DNA of 23,247 bases, taken from an uncultured Prevotellaceae bacterium. Lineage in GTDB: Bacteria > Bacteroidota > Bacteroidia > Bacteroidales > Bacteroidaceae. A program made the position numbers and the translations under genes. The stretch spans positions 1 through 23,247 of the forward strand of contig CABSGW010000008.1 of NCBI GenBank assembly GCA_902477365.1, read 5' to 3'. Shown one piece after another: positions 15,800 to 23,247 of the stretch (positions within the stretch are counted from its first letter, which is position 1; each line of letters opens with the position of its first letter). Below the pieces are notes generated by a model that worked only from the letters and a program-made list of their open reading frames with translations, was not told where the DNA came from and searched no databases.

Positions 15800-16852
15800 A
15801 TGATGATAAAAACACTATCAAGTATTATACTATCGCTATTTTGGACGATAACCATAACAGCACAAAACAACACCACGACAATGGAACATTTATCTTTAAC
15901 AGAAACATGGGATAAAGTATTTCCCCAAAGCAACAACGTCAGCCACAGTAAAGTGACTTTCCGCAACCGTTACGGTATCACACTTGCAGCCGACCTGTAC
16001 GTTCCGCAACACACAACCGGCAAACTACCCGCCATTGCCGTAAGCGGACCATTCGGTGCCGTAAAAGAACAAGCCTCAGGACTCTATGCGCAAACAATGG
16101 CAGAACGCGGTTTCCTGACTATCTCTTTCGATCCTTCTTTTACAGGCGAAAGCGGTGGACAACCCCGGTATGTGGCCTCTCCCGACATCAATACGGAAGA
16201 CTTTTCCGCCGCTGTAGACTTTCTCGTCACACGTAACGATGTAGACCCTGAACGCATCGGCATCATTGGTATCTGCGGATGGGGAGGCATCGCTCTTAAC
16301 GCAGCAGCCATTGACACACGCATCAAGGCTACGGTTACTTCAACCATGTATGACATGAGCCGTGTAAAAGCGAACGGATATTTCGACGCCATGGACACCG
16401 ACCAACGATATGCACTCCGTAAACAACTCAACGCCCAACGTACCGTTGACGCAAAAAACGGCTGGTACGAACGTGAAGGGGGCGTAGTAGATCCTTTGCC
16501 GGCAGATGCTCCCCAGTTTGTAAAAGACTACCATGCTTACTACAAAACACCGCGTGGCTACCACAAACGTTCACTCAATTCTAACGAAGGATGGAACAAA
16601 ACATCATCGCTTTCGTTCATCAATATGCCGTTACTTACATACAGCGACGAAATACGTAGTGCCGTATTGATGATTCATGGCGAAAAGGCTCACTCACGAT
16701 ACTTCAGCGAAGACGCATTCAAGAAATTAAGAGGAAACAATAAGGAGCTGCTCCTCATTCCCAATGCCAACCACGTAGACCTATACGATAATCAGGCCGG
16801 TGTTATTCCTTACGACAAGATAGAGGCCTTCTTTCACGAACACTTGAAATAA
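15800..16852 (+). CDS. Exported alpha/beta hydrolase with Cys nucleophile (YcjY/dienelactone-hydrolase-like)
   Basis: This 350-aa protein has a signal peptide (about 1-21, ending TITA). The hydrolase core starts near 50: ADLYVPQ, oxyanion segment VSGPFGAVKE (81-90), SFDPSFTGESGG (109-120), nucleophile elbow GICGWGG with Cys159 in place of the usual Ser, and His325 in NANHVDLYD. The acid is probably in IHGEKAHS (292-299). A Cys at the elbow occurs in dienelactone hydrolases and in the YcjY-like group, so it need not mean inactivity. The substrate is unknown, perhaps an ester on a glycan or xenobiotic. The frame is open upstream, but ATG 15800 (or 15803) follows the promoter and begins the signal peptide. 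It is divergent from the DUF6067-like gene. Confidence 0.85.
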   Translation: MMIKTLSSIILSLFWTITITAQNNTTTMEHLSLTETWDKVFPQSNNVSHSKVTFRNRYGITLAADLYVPQHTTGKLPAIAVSGPFGAVKEQASGLYAQTMAERGFLTISFDPSFTGESGGQPRYVASPDINTEDFSAAVDFLVTRNDVDPERIGIIGICGWGGIALNAAAIDTRIKATVTSTMYDMSRVKANGYFDAMDTDQRYALRKQLNAQRTVDAKNGWYEREGGVVDPLPADAPQFVKDYHAYYKTPRGYHKRSLNSNEGWNKTSSLSFINMPLLTYSDEIRSAVLMIHGEKAHSRYFSEDAFKKLRGNNKELLLIPNANHVDLYDNQAGVIPYDKIEAFFHEHLK

Positions 16853-16883
16853 ATGCAAGGTTTATCTTCTTTATAAAAAAACG

Positions 16884-16925
16884 AGCGGCAGACTGATTTC
16901 CGTTCCAAAGAATCAGTCTGCCGCT
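16884..16925. terminator. Bidirectional terminator
   Basis: A 15-bp perfect stem (16884-16898 and 16911-16925) has an A run to the left and TTTTTATTT to the right. It ends the alpha/beta hydrolase gene (plus) and the convergent EEP gene (minus). Confidence 0.9.
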
Positions 16926-16947
16926 TTTTATTTCTATCCGAACAAGC

Positions 16948-17976
16948 CTATTTGATGCGGAATGTAGCCAGCACACCTTTATGATCGGTAGGCCATACAT
17001 CCAACGGCTTAATGAACCGATCCGAAGTGTGGTTCTTTACACGCTGGCTATAAGCGATAGAACCCTCCGGACCAAACACTTTACAGTCGGTCACTTGCAG
17101 CCCCTTGCCTTGGTAGAACAGATAGTCAATGCGGTCACGTTCATCGCCCCTTGGTGTCCAGGTCAGTTTTTGAATAGGAACTAACGGATTGTCGGCCGGG
17201 AACGTAATACCCGGATGAGTCACCGGATTCGGGTAAATGGTACGGAAACAATCTATGAATCCGGCCTTTTCCAAGGACACGGTCTGCGGCCAAGGCACAA
17301 CCAGTCCGTGGTGATCGTACATGTAACGGGTTGCCTCTGTCCAGTCCAAATGAGACGGCTCATTGAAATCTCCACCCAAAATTACACAATACCCGTCCTC
17401 CAGGTCCTGCTTGGCCGAAGCCAAGAAATCGGCAATCTCCTCATCACGCAAAGACAATGCATTGCGGCGCAATACTTCGTCCACACTGGTGGGAATAGGA
17501 ATTTCTTTCCAGGAATTACCGTCATAACCGCGCACATCGTAGTACGTATCATTCAGATAGTCCAAATGGGCTGTATAAACAGCGATCTTACGCCCATGAA
17601 TGGTACTTTTCAACTTATAAATACTCCCGTGGTCACCTTTTTCAGGATGCACCGTAACCGAGTCGGTAATAGGATGTTTGCTCAACAATCCGGAATCATA
17701 GCTATAAAAGCCATAATACGTAACCCCACGCTCCTTCAACGAAGCTATAAGCCGGGCTATGAAATTTGTATTCCGATAATTACGCACCTCGCTGAAGGTA
17801 ACAAAATCGGGCTGCAAGCGTACCAATTCATTGACAATGGCGTCATAACCACCTTTCACCATGGTACCTTCTTGCCAGATGTTCCATTGAAGCACTGTAA
17901 ATTCTTTTCCTTTTTGCGCCCAAGACGTTGTAACAGACAACATCAGCAGCACAACACACCACACGATTTTCTTCAT
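16948..17976 (-). CDS. Secreted endonuclease/exonuclease/phosphatase family protein
   Basis: This 342-aa protein has a signal peptide (1-20, cut after SWA). The EEP fold, as in DNase I, sphingomyelinase and inositol phosphatases, is shown by QWNIW with Asn32, SEVR with Glu63 (metal), YTAHLDY with His137, GGDFNEPSH with Asp203 and Asn205, RIDYLF with Asp284, and PTDHKGVLA with catalytic Asp331/His332. All catalytic positions are present. Export suggests a phosphodiesterase or phosphatase acting on nucleic acid, phospholipid or phosphorylated metabolite outside the cytoplasm; which one is unknown. Start ATG 17976 overlaps the stop of the DMT gene by 4 nt (ATGA), so the two are co-translated. 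Confidence 0.88.
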   Translation of the reverse strand: MKKIVWCVVLLMLSVTTSWAQKGKEFTVLQWNIWQEGTMVKGGYDAIVNELVRLQPDFVTFSEVRNYRNTNFIARLIASLKERGVTYYGFYSYDSGLLSKHPITDSVTVHPEKGDHGSIYKLKSTIHGRKIAVYTAHLDYLNDTYYDVRGYDGNSWKEIPIPTSVDEVLRRNALSLRDEEIADFLASAKQDLEDGYCVILGGDFNEPSHLDWTEATRYMYDHHGLVVPWPQTVSLEKAGFIDCFRTIYPNPVTHPGITFPADNPLVPIQKLTWTPRGDERDRIDYLFYQGKGLQVTDCKVFGPEGSIAYSQRVKNHTSDRFIKPLDVWPTDHKGVLATFRIK

Positions 17977-18899
17977 GATTTGTTTTTATTTGTAAGGTTG
18001 ATTAATTGTTTCAGATTACGAACATGCATTTTGGACTGACGCCCCAGGATAATGATGATTACAGCCGGAATAATCAGTCCCATGCCTGCCACCACCCGCA
18101 ACGTGAAAGGTTCATTGTAAAACAACGCACCGCAGCACACGGCCGTCAGCGGCTCCATCGCTCCCAGAATAGAGGTAAGGGTAGAACCTATATGTTTCAC
18201 AGATATCAGCAAAGCAAAGTTCGACATCACGGTACAAACCAACCCCAATAACACAAAGTTTGCCAAGCATTCTCCATTGGGAATAGGCTGTATGCCCCCT
18301 TGCCTCAGCGCATCGGCCGCAAAAATGAACATACCGATAAACAATACATAGAAGGCCAGTTTCAGCCCTGACATATTGCGTACACGTGAACGGTTTACGC
18401 GTACAATATACAGGGCATAACACACGGCTGAAATCAACACAATCACCACCCCTTTCAGACTGAATGAGAGTCCGCCGGGTACATACGACAAAACGGCCAC
18501 TCCCGCCACCGCCATAAAAACAGCCAGAAAAGTACTGAACCGTTTCTTCTCACCATAGAAAAAGACCATGACAAGCGTTGTCACCACCGGATACAAAAAA
18601 TGAATAGTCGTGGCTACTCCCGAAGGCATGTACAAATAACCTTCCAACAGGAACAAGGCCGAACCGTCGTAAATAAGTGCCAGATACAATAAGGTAACCA
18701 ACTCGGAACGGCTCACCTTAAAGCTGCGCCGTTGTGCCAGCAACACTAAAAACAGTGCGGCAGAAGCAAACAAGAAACGGTAGAACAGAATAGAAGGATT
18801 GCCCAACCCGTTCCGCATAAGTGGCAGCGTAAACAAGGGGATAAAGCCAAAACAAACCGAAGAAAGCAGGCCGAAGAAGAATCCTTTTAATTGTGACAT
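17973..18899 (-). CDS. DMT-superfamily transporter (two EamA domains)
   Basis: This 308-aa inner-membrane protein has about ten hydrophobic segments arranged as two EamA repeats: the first about 5-135 (GLLSSVCFGFIPLF, LPLMRNGLGNPSILFYRF), the second about 148-287, ending in the glycine- and proline-containing helix VAGMGLIIPAVIII. TTIHFLYPVVTTLV and GAMEPLTAVCCGALFYNEP are the typical paired helix motifs of metabolite exporters. The substrate is not predictable; amino acids, sugars or purines are all known in the family. It is first gene of a two-gene operon with the EEP enzyme, with its own promoter at 18926-18933. Confidence 0.9.
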   Translation of the reverse strand: MSQLKGFFFGLLSSVCFGFIPLFTLPLMRNGLGNPSILFYRFLFASAALFLVLLAQRRSFKVSRSELVTLLYLALIYDGSALFLLEGYLYMPSGVATTIHFLYPVVTTLVMVFFYGEKKRFSTFLAVFMAVAGVAVLSYVPGGLSFSLKGVVIVLISAVCYALYIVRVNRSRVRNMSGLKLAFYVLFIGMFIFAADALRQGGIQPIPNGECLANFVLLGLVCTVMSNFALLISVKHIGSTLTSILGAMEPLTAVCCGALFYNEPFTLRVVAGMGLIIPAVIIIILGRQSKMHVRNLKQLINLTNKNKS

Positions 18900-18925
18900 G
18901 ACAAACGTTTCATTTTAAACGAACG

Positions 18926-18933
18926 CAAAATTA
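18926..18933 (-). promoter_or_regulatory. Bacteroidetes -7 element for the DMT/EEP operon
   Basis: TAATTTTG on the minus strand matches TAnnTTTG, 26 nt above ATG 18899. No clear -33 box. Confidence 0.55.
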
Positions 18934-18988
18934 CCACTTTATTGGCAGACGGATTGGCTACCAGTGTTAAATTACCCTTAACTTAATG

Positions 18989-19031
18989 CAACTGTCGCAC
19001 CTTTCACCCAATGTGAAAAGTGCGACAGTTG
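18989..19031. terminator. Strong hairpin after the lipoprotein gene
   Basis: The outer stem of 12 bp (18989-19000 and 19020-19031) continues, after a C-A mismatch, into TTTCAC/GTGAAA (19002-19007 and 19013-19018) with a 5-nt loop. It lies 22 nt past the lipoprotein stop. There is no good T tract on the minus strand, while CATTGTTTTT follows on the plus strand, so its strength as a minus-strand terminator is uncertain. Confidence 0.6.
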
Positions 19032-19053
19032 TCATTGTTTTTCCGCACAGTTT

Positions 19054-19440
19054 CTACTCCCAGCGGACAAAGCGGATTGTACCTCCACCGTCTATACCTT
19101 CTATATAGAGCTGTCCTTTCCGGTCGGTATCGTAAGCCCACGTTTCCGAATAACCGTCAGAATCGTACCGCACATAAATATAGTAGTCATCGGCCCACCA
19201 GTCAAAGCGGTCCCGATACTCAACCATTCCATTATAACGCGACTCAATACGCCCATACCCATCCCGGTAAAAGTCAATGGTATAGACACTATGGAAATCA
19301 TCATTCGACTGCCACGTACCGTTCAGATAACGCTCAATACGCCAATGATCATCATCGCACGACGACAATAAGGGCACACACAGCACAAAGAAACAAAGCA
19401 ATGGCCATTGCCGCATGGCCGATTTTAAATTCGTATTCAT
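19054..19440 (-). CDS. Small lipoprotein of unknown function
   Basis: This 128-aa protein has a type II signal peptide: basic start, hydrophobic core LLCFFVLCVPLL, lipobox LSSC with Cys28. The residues after Cys are DDD, which resembles the acidic surface-export signal of Bacteroidetes lipoproteins and suggests display on the cell surface. The mature part is only about 100 aa, rich in Tyr, Trp, Asp and Arg, with alternating strand patterns (TIDFYRDGYGRIESRYNG, WWADDYYIYVRYDSDGY), like a small beta-sandwich or lipocalin-type barrel. No family is recognised. ATG 19440 is chosen over an upstream TTG at 19446. Monocistronic, promoter at 19475-19482. Confidence 0.82.
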   Translation of the reverse strand: MNTNLKSAMRQWPLLCFFVLCVPLLSSCDDDHWRIERYLNGTWQSNDDFHSVYTIDFYRDGYGRIESRYNGMVEYRDRFDWWADDYYIYVRYDSDGYSETWAYDTDRKGQLYIEGIDGGGTIRFVRWE

Positions 19441-19474
19441 AGACAATTCATTTTCCGTAGTTCATTAATAGTTG

Positions 19475-19482
19475 CAAACTTA
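19475..19482 (-). promoter_or_regulatory. Bacteroidetes -7 element for the lipoprotein gene
   Basis: TAAGTTTG on the minus strand matches TAnnTTTG; a TTTG lies 16 nt further up, a little closer than usual. The leader is about 28 nt. Confidence 0.55.
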
Positions 19483-19506
19483 CACAAAAAAGGATAACCA
19501 AAGAAG

Positions 19507-19554
19507 GGAGTTGCCGTTTTTTCGTAACGGAATTTCCCTATTTGTTGATAGGGA
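19507..19554. repeat. Two adjacent small hairpins
   Basis: CCGTT/AACGG (19514-19518 and 19526-19530), extended by GGGA/TCCC outside, is followed by TCCCTA/TAGGGA (19535-19540 and 19549-19554, 8-nt loop). The two share TCCC, so the structures could be mutually exclusive. Confidence 0.4.
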
Positions 19555-19570
19555 TTTCCCCACCTAAGCA

Positions 19571-19612
19571 AACGTTCTGGGCATCTCGTTTTGACGAGAT
19601 GCCCAGAACGTT
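19571..19612 (-). terminator. 19-bp perfect hairpin after the flavin reductase gene
   Basis: The arms 19571-19589 and 19594-19612 pair perfectly around a TTTG loop (ATTT... reads CAAA on the minus strand). It lies 38 nt past the flavin reductase stop and is its most likely terminator, although neither strand has a T tract after it. Confidence 0.6.
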
Positions 19613-19650
19613 ACCACGACATGCCCTTGTCCGAACAACAAATAGGCGTA

Positions 19651-20166
19651 CTATTCCTCTCCGGTGTAGAGCTGTTCTATTTCAACCACGTACATATCGT
19701 GATACGTTCCACCCGGCTGGTCGTTATACCATCTGGAGACGGTTTCCACATCCAATATTCCTTCGGGAGTAATAGGGGCTTTATACAATTTCCGGCATTC
19801 CAGTGTAAGCCGTGCTTGTGTAAAGGTGACAGCACCCGTCGGAGTTTCCACAGGCCGCAGCCCGGCCTCCTTCACTTTATCGGTATCCCTACCCGACTTC
19901 GATCCGCACACTTTATGCACCCCGCGGTTGGCTTCTCCCAAGAAGGCCAATGTCAACCGTTCATGCTGTTCTATAAAGTCGTGTGTATAACGCTCCGGAC
20001 GTACAAAGACGAACGCAACCGGTTTTCCCCACAAAAAGCCGATTCCACCCCACGAGGCTGTCATGGTGTTAAAGCAATCGGACGTTCCGGCTGTCACCAG
20101 CATCCATTCTTTACCTATCAAGTCAAATACATTTTCCTTCAACAAGGAGAGTTCCATCTTTTTCAT
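19651..20166 (-). CDS. Flavin reductase family protein (FMN-binding)
   Basis: This 171-aa soluble protein has the flavin-reductase-like split-barrel domain across its length. The FMN-binding segment is CFNTMTASWGGIGFLWGKPV (about 31-50), followed by FVRPERYTHDFIE (about 54-66), which is typical of the DIM6/NTAB-type proteins found in many anaerobes. Such proteins bind FMN and reduce it or pass electrons from NAD(P)H; the partner here is unknown. Start is ATG 20166, with a near-identical MKKMELS start at Met4. It lies 23 nt after the ThrE stop and probably shares its transcript. Confidence 0.88.
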   Translation of the reverse strand: MKKMELSLLKENVFDLIGKEWMLVTAGTSDCFNTMTASWGGIGFLWGKPVAFVFVRPERYTHDFIEQHERLTLAFLGEANRGVHKVCGSKSGRDTDKVKEAGLRPVETPTGAVTFTQARLTLECRKLYKAPITPEGILDVETVSRWYNDQPGGTYHDMYVVEIEQLYTGEE

Positions 20167-20189
20167 AACCTTATCCGTTTTATTTCAAC

Positions 20190-21518
20190 TTACCACTCCA
20201 AAAATTTACCCCGGGCACGACGCTCGTCCAAGATCTTGTCCAGAAACTTACGCCGATCTTTCGCTATGTACCGACGTGCAAAGATATTGGGAACAGCAAC
20301 CCCCAAGGCGATACACAAAATAATCAGCGCCGAATTAATACCGTTGAACATCAGTTTGGCCACCTCGTCAGTTGTACCCTGCATATTAATCAGTCCGAAC
20401 ATAGCCCGATACATCAGAACGCCCGGAATCATGGGAATAACGGATGGTATGGTAAGCACGTGATTGGGCACATGAAACCAATGTACAGCCTTCACGGCAA
20501 TAAGGCTTACCACCAACGCTCCCATGAACGAACCGACAACAATACCGTACCCTAACTCGAAATTCACAAAGTTACGGGTACAAACCGACAACGCACCGCG
20601 TACGGCTACTACCCACAACAAGCGATGCGGTATGTTGAATATCATGGAAAAGCCCATTGCAGCCACGGCTGCAGCCACAGCATACACCAGATAACCGGCA
20701 TGAGGCACCATGGATATATCGGTGAAGTCCTGCACTACACACAGTTTCATGGCAAAGACAATACCAAACGACATAGCGCCCAACATAAGCATGGTGTTCA
20801 TGGCACGCGTAAGCCCTACCACCAGATAATTGTCTATCATATCATCCACAAAGTTGATTAACGGCACACCGGGAACAATAAACAACGCACAGGCCAACAA
20901 CGGATGATAGGGCGTTGAAGAGAGTCCCGTAAACGTTGTGGCATAAGCCAGACACGTAGCAACAAAAGCGGCTATGGCTATGCTCATATAAATATTGATA
21001 CCAAATTCGATACAACGGGCACGTAGGCGGAAGCCTACAAATGCGCATAAGGAAGCAAACAAAAAGGCGATCCAGTCGCAACCGAACAACACGCAAAAAC
21101 CGCCACACGCAAAGCTGGCTCCTGTCGCAACCATATAGGTAGCATAATTGCGGGGCTTGGTCCGTATTTTTTCAAGCTCTTCCTCGTACTTATCCAACGA
21201 GTAATCTTGTTCTATCGCACGCCACGAAAGTTTACTGACAGCCGAGATCGCGTCCATATTAATTCCATGTTTTTCACATTTCTGGAATTTGGAATACGAG
21301 TGTGTCTCGTCACTCACATTTACCAGTAACATGGTGTAATTCACATGAATATGCAATTTGTCTTCCGGAATACCTAAAAAAGCGGCGACACGTTTCATGT
21401 TGCGTACAATCCGGTTGGTATCTGCGGCACTCTCTACCAACAGTTTTCCTGTACGTAGCAGCAAGTCCAACTTGCGCTTCATCAAAAGCGACTCTTTTTC
21501 TTTCTGTTTGTTATCCAT
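20190..21518 (-). CDS. Threonine/serine exporter family protein, fused ThrE (YjjP-YjjB type)
   Basis: This 442-aa membrane protein has an N-terminal ThrE domain (about 13-255), with a cytoplasmic start RTGKLLVESAADTNRI and the membrane motif PGVPLINFVDDMIDNY (216-231), joined to a ThrE_2-like C-terminal domain (about 270-420) with PSVIPMIPGVLMYRAMFG (358-375). In E. coli the two halves are separate proteins, YjjP and YjjB; here they are one chain, as in Corynebacterium ThrE. About ten membrane helices are visible. The role inferred from the family is export of threonine, serine or related small acids. Start ATG 21518, or Met13 (21482). Promoter at 21577-21584; the flavin reductase follows by 23 nt. 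Confidence 0.88.
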   Translation of the reverse strand: MDNKQKEKESLLMKRKLDLLLRTGKLLVESAADTNRIVRNMKRVAAFLGIPEDKLHIHVNYTMLLVNVSDETHSYSKFQKCEKHGINMDAISAVSKLSWRAIEQDYSLDKYEEELEKIRTKPRNYATYMVATGASFACGGFCVLFGCDWIAFLFASLCAFVGFRLRARCIEFGINIYMSIAIAAFVATCLAYATTFTGLSSTPYHPLLACALFIVPGVPLINFVDDMIDNYLVVGLTRAMNTMLMLGAMSFGIVFAMKLCVVQDFTDISMVPHAGYLVYAVAAAVAAMGFSMIFNIPHRLLWVVAVRGALSVCTRNFVNFELGYGIVVGSFMGALVVSLIAVKAVHWFHVPNHVLTIPSVIPMIPGVLMYRAMFGLINMQGTTDEVAKLMFNGINSALIILCIALGVAVPNIFARRYIAKDRRKFLDKILDERRARGKFLEW

Positions 21519-21576
21519 ATATACTTTTATTTGACTATCAAGAGCTTCACCAAGCCCCCACTACCTATTGAGCGTG

Positions 21577-21584
21577 CAAAGTTA
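21577..21584 (-). promoter_or_regulatory. Bacteroidetes -7 element for the ThrE operon
   Basis: TAACTTTG on the minus strand matches TAnnTTTG. The leader is about 50 nt. No clear -33 box. Confidence 0.55.
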
Positions 21585-21700
21585 CGAAAAATACACATAG
21601 CCTTCATCAATGAACCTACTCTTTCGACTCAAAATACAGGTTGGCAAATATTGTTTTAGGATATGCAAATATATAGGCAGGCAAACAATCAAATAAACCT

Positions 21701-21708
21701 TACTTTTG
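21701..21708 (+). promoter_or_regulatory. Bacteroidetes -7 element for the alpha-galactosidase-like gene
   Basis: TACTTTTG matches TAnnTTTG, about 65 bp before ATG 21773, giving a leader near 58 nt. It is divergent from the ThrE promoter. Confidence 0.6.
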
Positions 21709-21772
21709 CAATTGTCCCCTTACAGGACAAGAGTACGCAGCAAACAAAAAAGAAAAACTATAAACTCTTCTG

Positions 21773-23247
21773 ATGAAACCTAGCAAGATGAAAAAACAAT
21801 GGCTTATATTAGGCATCGGCTCGTTGCTGTCCCTAGGAATCCATGCACAGGAAACCAATGTTTCCGGGCGTGTTGTCACACTTAAAAACAGTAAACAACA
21901 ACTATCCTTCAATCTGGACAACGGTCTTTATGAGATCAGCAATGCCAAAGGAGAAAAAATTGTCCAGAATGCGTTTTTCCAAATGGGCGGTATCCAGTCG
22001 AAAGAACGTTTTGTAAAACGCACCTGCCAGGCTTCCGACATCAGCGATGAGCTGGGAAAAGGAAAAGCCCTAACCATACACATCCGTGTAGACCAATATG
22101 CAGACATTGTATGGCAGGCGGCCATGTATGGTGAGCAAGACTATGTGGTATTCAACATGGGTATAAAGAATGATACGCAAAAGCCCTATAAGGTAATGGC
22201 TTTCTATCCGCTCATAAGCAATCAGGTATATAACGGTTTCAACACAAAGCAACAGTACAAAGTGCTGGAAGGTGCTTCGGGCGGCGCACGCACACTGGTA
22301 TTGCAAGACCCGGTCCTGACTTCATTCAATAATCTGCTGGCCCGATTCGGAACGGCCGACAGTACCCGATTACTGGTAGCGGGTGGCATTACATACAACG
22401 AGTTCGAAAAATTCGTCACGATCCGTCAGCACAACACAAGGCTGCACCTCAGCCTTTTCTCGGAAGATCCGGTCGGAAAGCTGGTAGATGCCGGTGATGA
22501 TTATCTGCCCAATGAGCGGTTCTATCTGTGTTTCAACGACCAAGATCCCTTCCATGCACTCGAGAAATATGGAAAAACACTCAAGCAAGCACAAGGCATC
22601 TGTTTAAACCAATACGACTTCCCCACCGAATGTCTTTGGTATGCCAGTTTTTACAACAACGAGAAAGGACGCCGTAAATTCAATGACTCGAAAGGGGCTG
22701 TCGAAGAAATGGACAATGCCATCCGTTCAGGCATCACCCGTTTCACCAGAACCGCAATCCGCCTTGTACCGGATGCCTATGGTGCCAACAACCAGCAAGG
22801 TTGGTGGGACGACAAGCACTGGGCCATGTACGGAGAAGGCATGTCAACCGAAGGACCACACTACATAGCCCCTTACCTCACGACAAAAAGCTGGGCCGAA
22901 GCCATCACTAAAAAAGGAGGAATTCCCATTACCTATTTTCAGTCGGGACGTCGCAGCGACGATTATGCCACGGCACATCCGGATCACATGCTCTTCAATG
23001 ACCCGTTCCGTGTCATCAACCAGACAGAACGCTTCCTTCAACGGGTTAATGCCGTCAGCGGTTACGATTCGGGATACTTCAACCACTGGTGGACGGATAA
23101 GATGCTATGGAGCTACGACTTTACCGATCCCGGCTTCATTGCCCACATGAAACAAGTGTATGCCAACCTGCGCGAAGCCGGTATCAAAGGAATCATGTAC
23201 GACTATCCGGAAGTAACAGCCTACGCATTCGAGGGTGGATTCGAAGA
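21773..23247 (+). CDS. Secreted alpha-galactosidase-like glycoside hydrolase, 5' part
   Basis: The frame is open from ATG 21773 to the window end, 491 codons, with no stop. It starts with a signal peptide (about 1-26, MKPSKMKKQWLILGIGSLLS then GIHAQ). A beta-sandwich-like region (about 30-270) precedes a TIM barrel that begins near ECLWYASFYNNEKG (about 284-297). It continues with TRTAIRLVPDAYGANNQQGW, GIPITYFQSGRR and AGIKGIMYDYPE, where Asp477 sits where clan GH-D (GH27/GH36) enzymes hold the nucleophile. The acid/base residue and C-terminal domain lie beyond the window. It would release sugars, perhaps alpha-galactose, from glycans outside the cytoplasm; the GH-D link rests on motif layout only. 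A second start at Met6 (21788) is possible. Its promoter is at 21701-21708. Confidence 0.75.
   Translation, partial: MKPSKMKKQWLILGIGSLLSLGIHAQETNVSGRVVTLKNSKQQLSFNLDNGLYEISNAKGEKIVQNAFFQMGGIQSKERFVKRTCQASDISDELGKGKALTIHIRVDQYADIVWQAAMYGEQDYVVFNMGIKNDTQKPYKVMAFYPLISNQVYNGFNTKQQYKVLEGASGGARTLVLQDPVLTSFNNLLARFGTADSTRLLVAGGITYNEFEKFVTIRQHNTRLHLSLFSEDPVGKLVDAGDDYLPNERFYLCFNDQDPFHALEKYGKTLKQAQGICLNQYDFPTECLWYASFYNNEKGRRKFNDSKGAVEEMDNAIRSGITRFTRTAIRLVPDAYGANNQQGWWDDKHWAMYGEGMSTEGPHYIAPYLTTKSWAEAITKKGGIPITYFQSGRRSDDYATAHPDHMLFNDPFRVINQTERFLQRVNAVSGYDSGYFNHWWTDKMLWSYDFTDPGFIAHMKQVYANLREAGIKGIMYDYPEVTAYAFEGGFE

Noticed and set aside
19591..20463. 290-codon plus-strand open frame over the flavin reductase and ThrE ends
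   Set aside because: It is antisense to two genes with clear family motifs; its translation is low-order and has no domain.
1..23247. CRISPR array, insertion sequence, prophage, SusC/SusD pair, toxin-antitoxin or defence island
   Set aside because: I saw no regularly spaced repeats, transposase or integrase motifs, SusD-like lipoprotein, or defence-type gene cluster on either strand.

Overview
The window looks like the chromosome of a gut Bacteroidales species, most likely Bacteroides or Phocaeicola. Three things support this. Many genes are preceded by the Bacteroidetes promoter element TAnnTTTG rather than a strong Shine-Dalgarno. Families typical of the group are present: a DUF3822-like protein beside rsmD, a CarboxypepD_reg/OMP_b-brl_3-type outer-membrane barrel, a DUF6067-like secreted glycosidase and a fused ThrE. 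Most intergenic gaps are short and carry strong, often bidirectional hairpin terminators. The genus is an inference. I see no phage, IS, conjugative or CRISPR material.

Layout. 1-82: 3' end of a tRNA-Pro gene and its terminator. 81-3758 (minus): a likely operon, read helicase -> SDR -> urea transporter -> ogt, with an overlapping stop/start and a 3-nt gap. 3974-4138 (minus): rubredoxin, divergent from 4383-5718 (plus), a DUF3822-like protein and RsmD. 5722-7161 (minus): cardiolipin synthase. 7253-10220 (minus): a large outer-membrane beta-barrel gene broken by a 22-nt frame-disrupting segment. 10785-11846 (plus): aroB. 11933-12680 (minus): a hot-dog thioesterase and a small conserved-looking protein. 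12764-15476 (minus): a secreted glycosidase-like gene with a one-base frameshift. 15800-16852 (plus): an exported alpha/beta hydrolase, divergent from it. 16948-18899 (minus): a DMT transporter overlapping a secreted endonuclease/exonuclease/phosphatase-family enzyme. 19054-19440 (minus): a small lipoprotein. 19651-21518 (minus): ThrE-like exporter and flavin reductase. 21773-23247 (plus): start of a secreted alpha-galactosidase-like glycoside hydrolase that runs off the window.

How the parts relate. The left half is mostly housekeeping: DNA alkylation repair, a RecD-like helicase, rRNA methylation, cardiolipin synthesis and the shikimate pathway. The right half is rich in exported hydrolases (DUF6067-like, alpha/beta hydrolase, EEP, alpha-galactosidase-like) and transporters, which fits a glycan-foraging lifestyle. 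No SusC/SusD pair or dedicated regulator is visible, so this is not a classical polysaccharide utilisation locus.

I did not find a clearly new multi-gene system. The observations most worth a second look are the 22-nt insertion with alternating GTGAG/CTCAC words in the outer-membrane gene, the single-base frameshift in the glycosidase gene, an orphan plus-strand terminator upstream of aroB, the almost leaderless aroB promoter, two TGTACAAG words in a divergent promoter region, and a cluster of perfect hairpins at 19507-19612.
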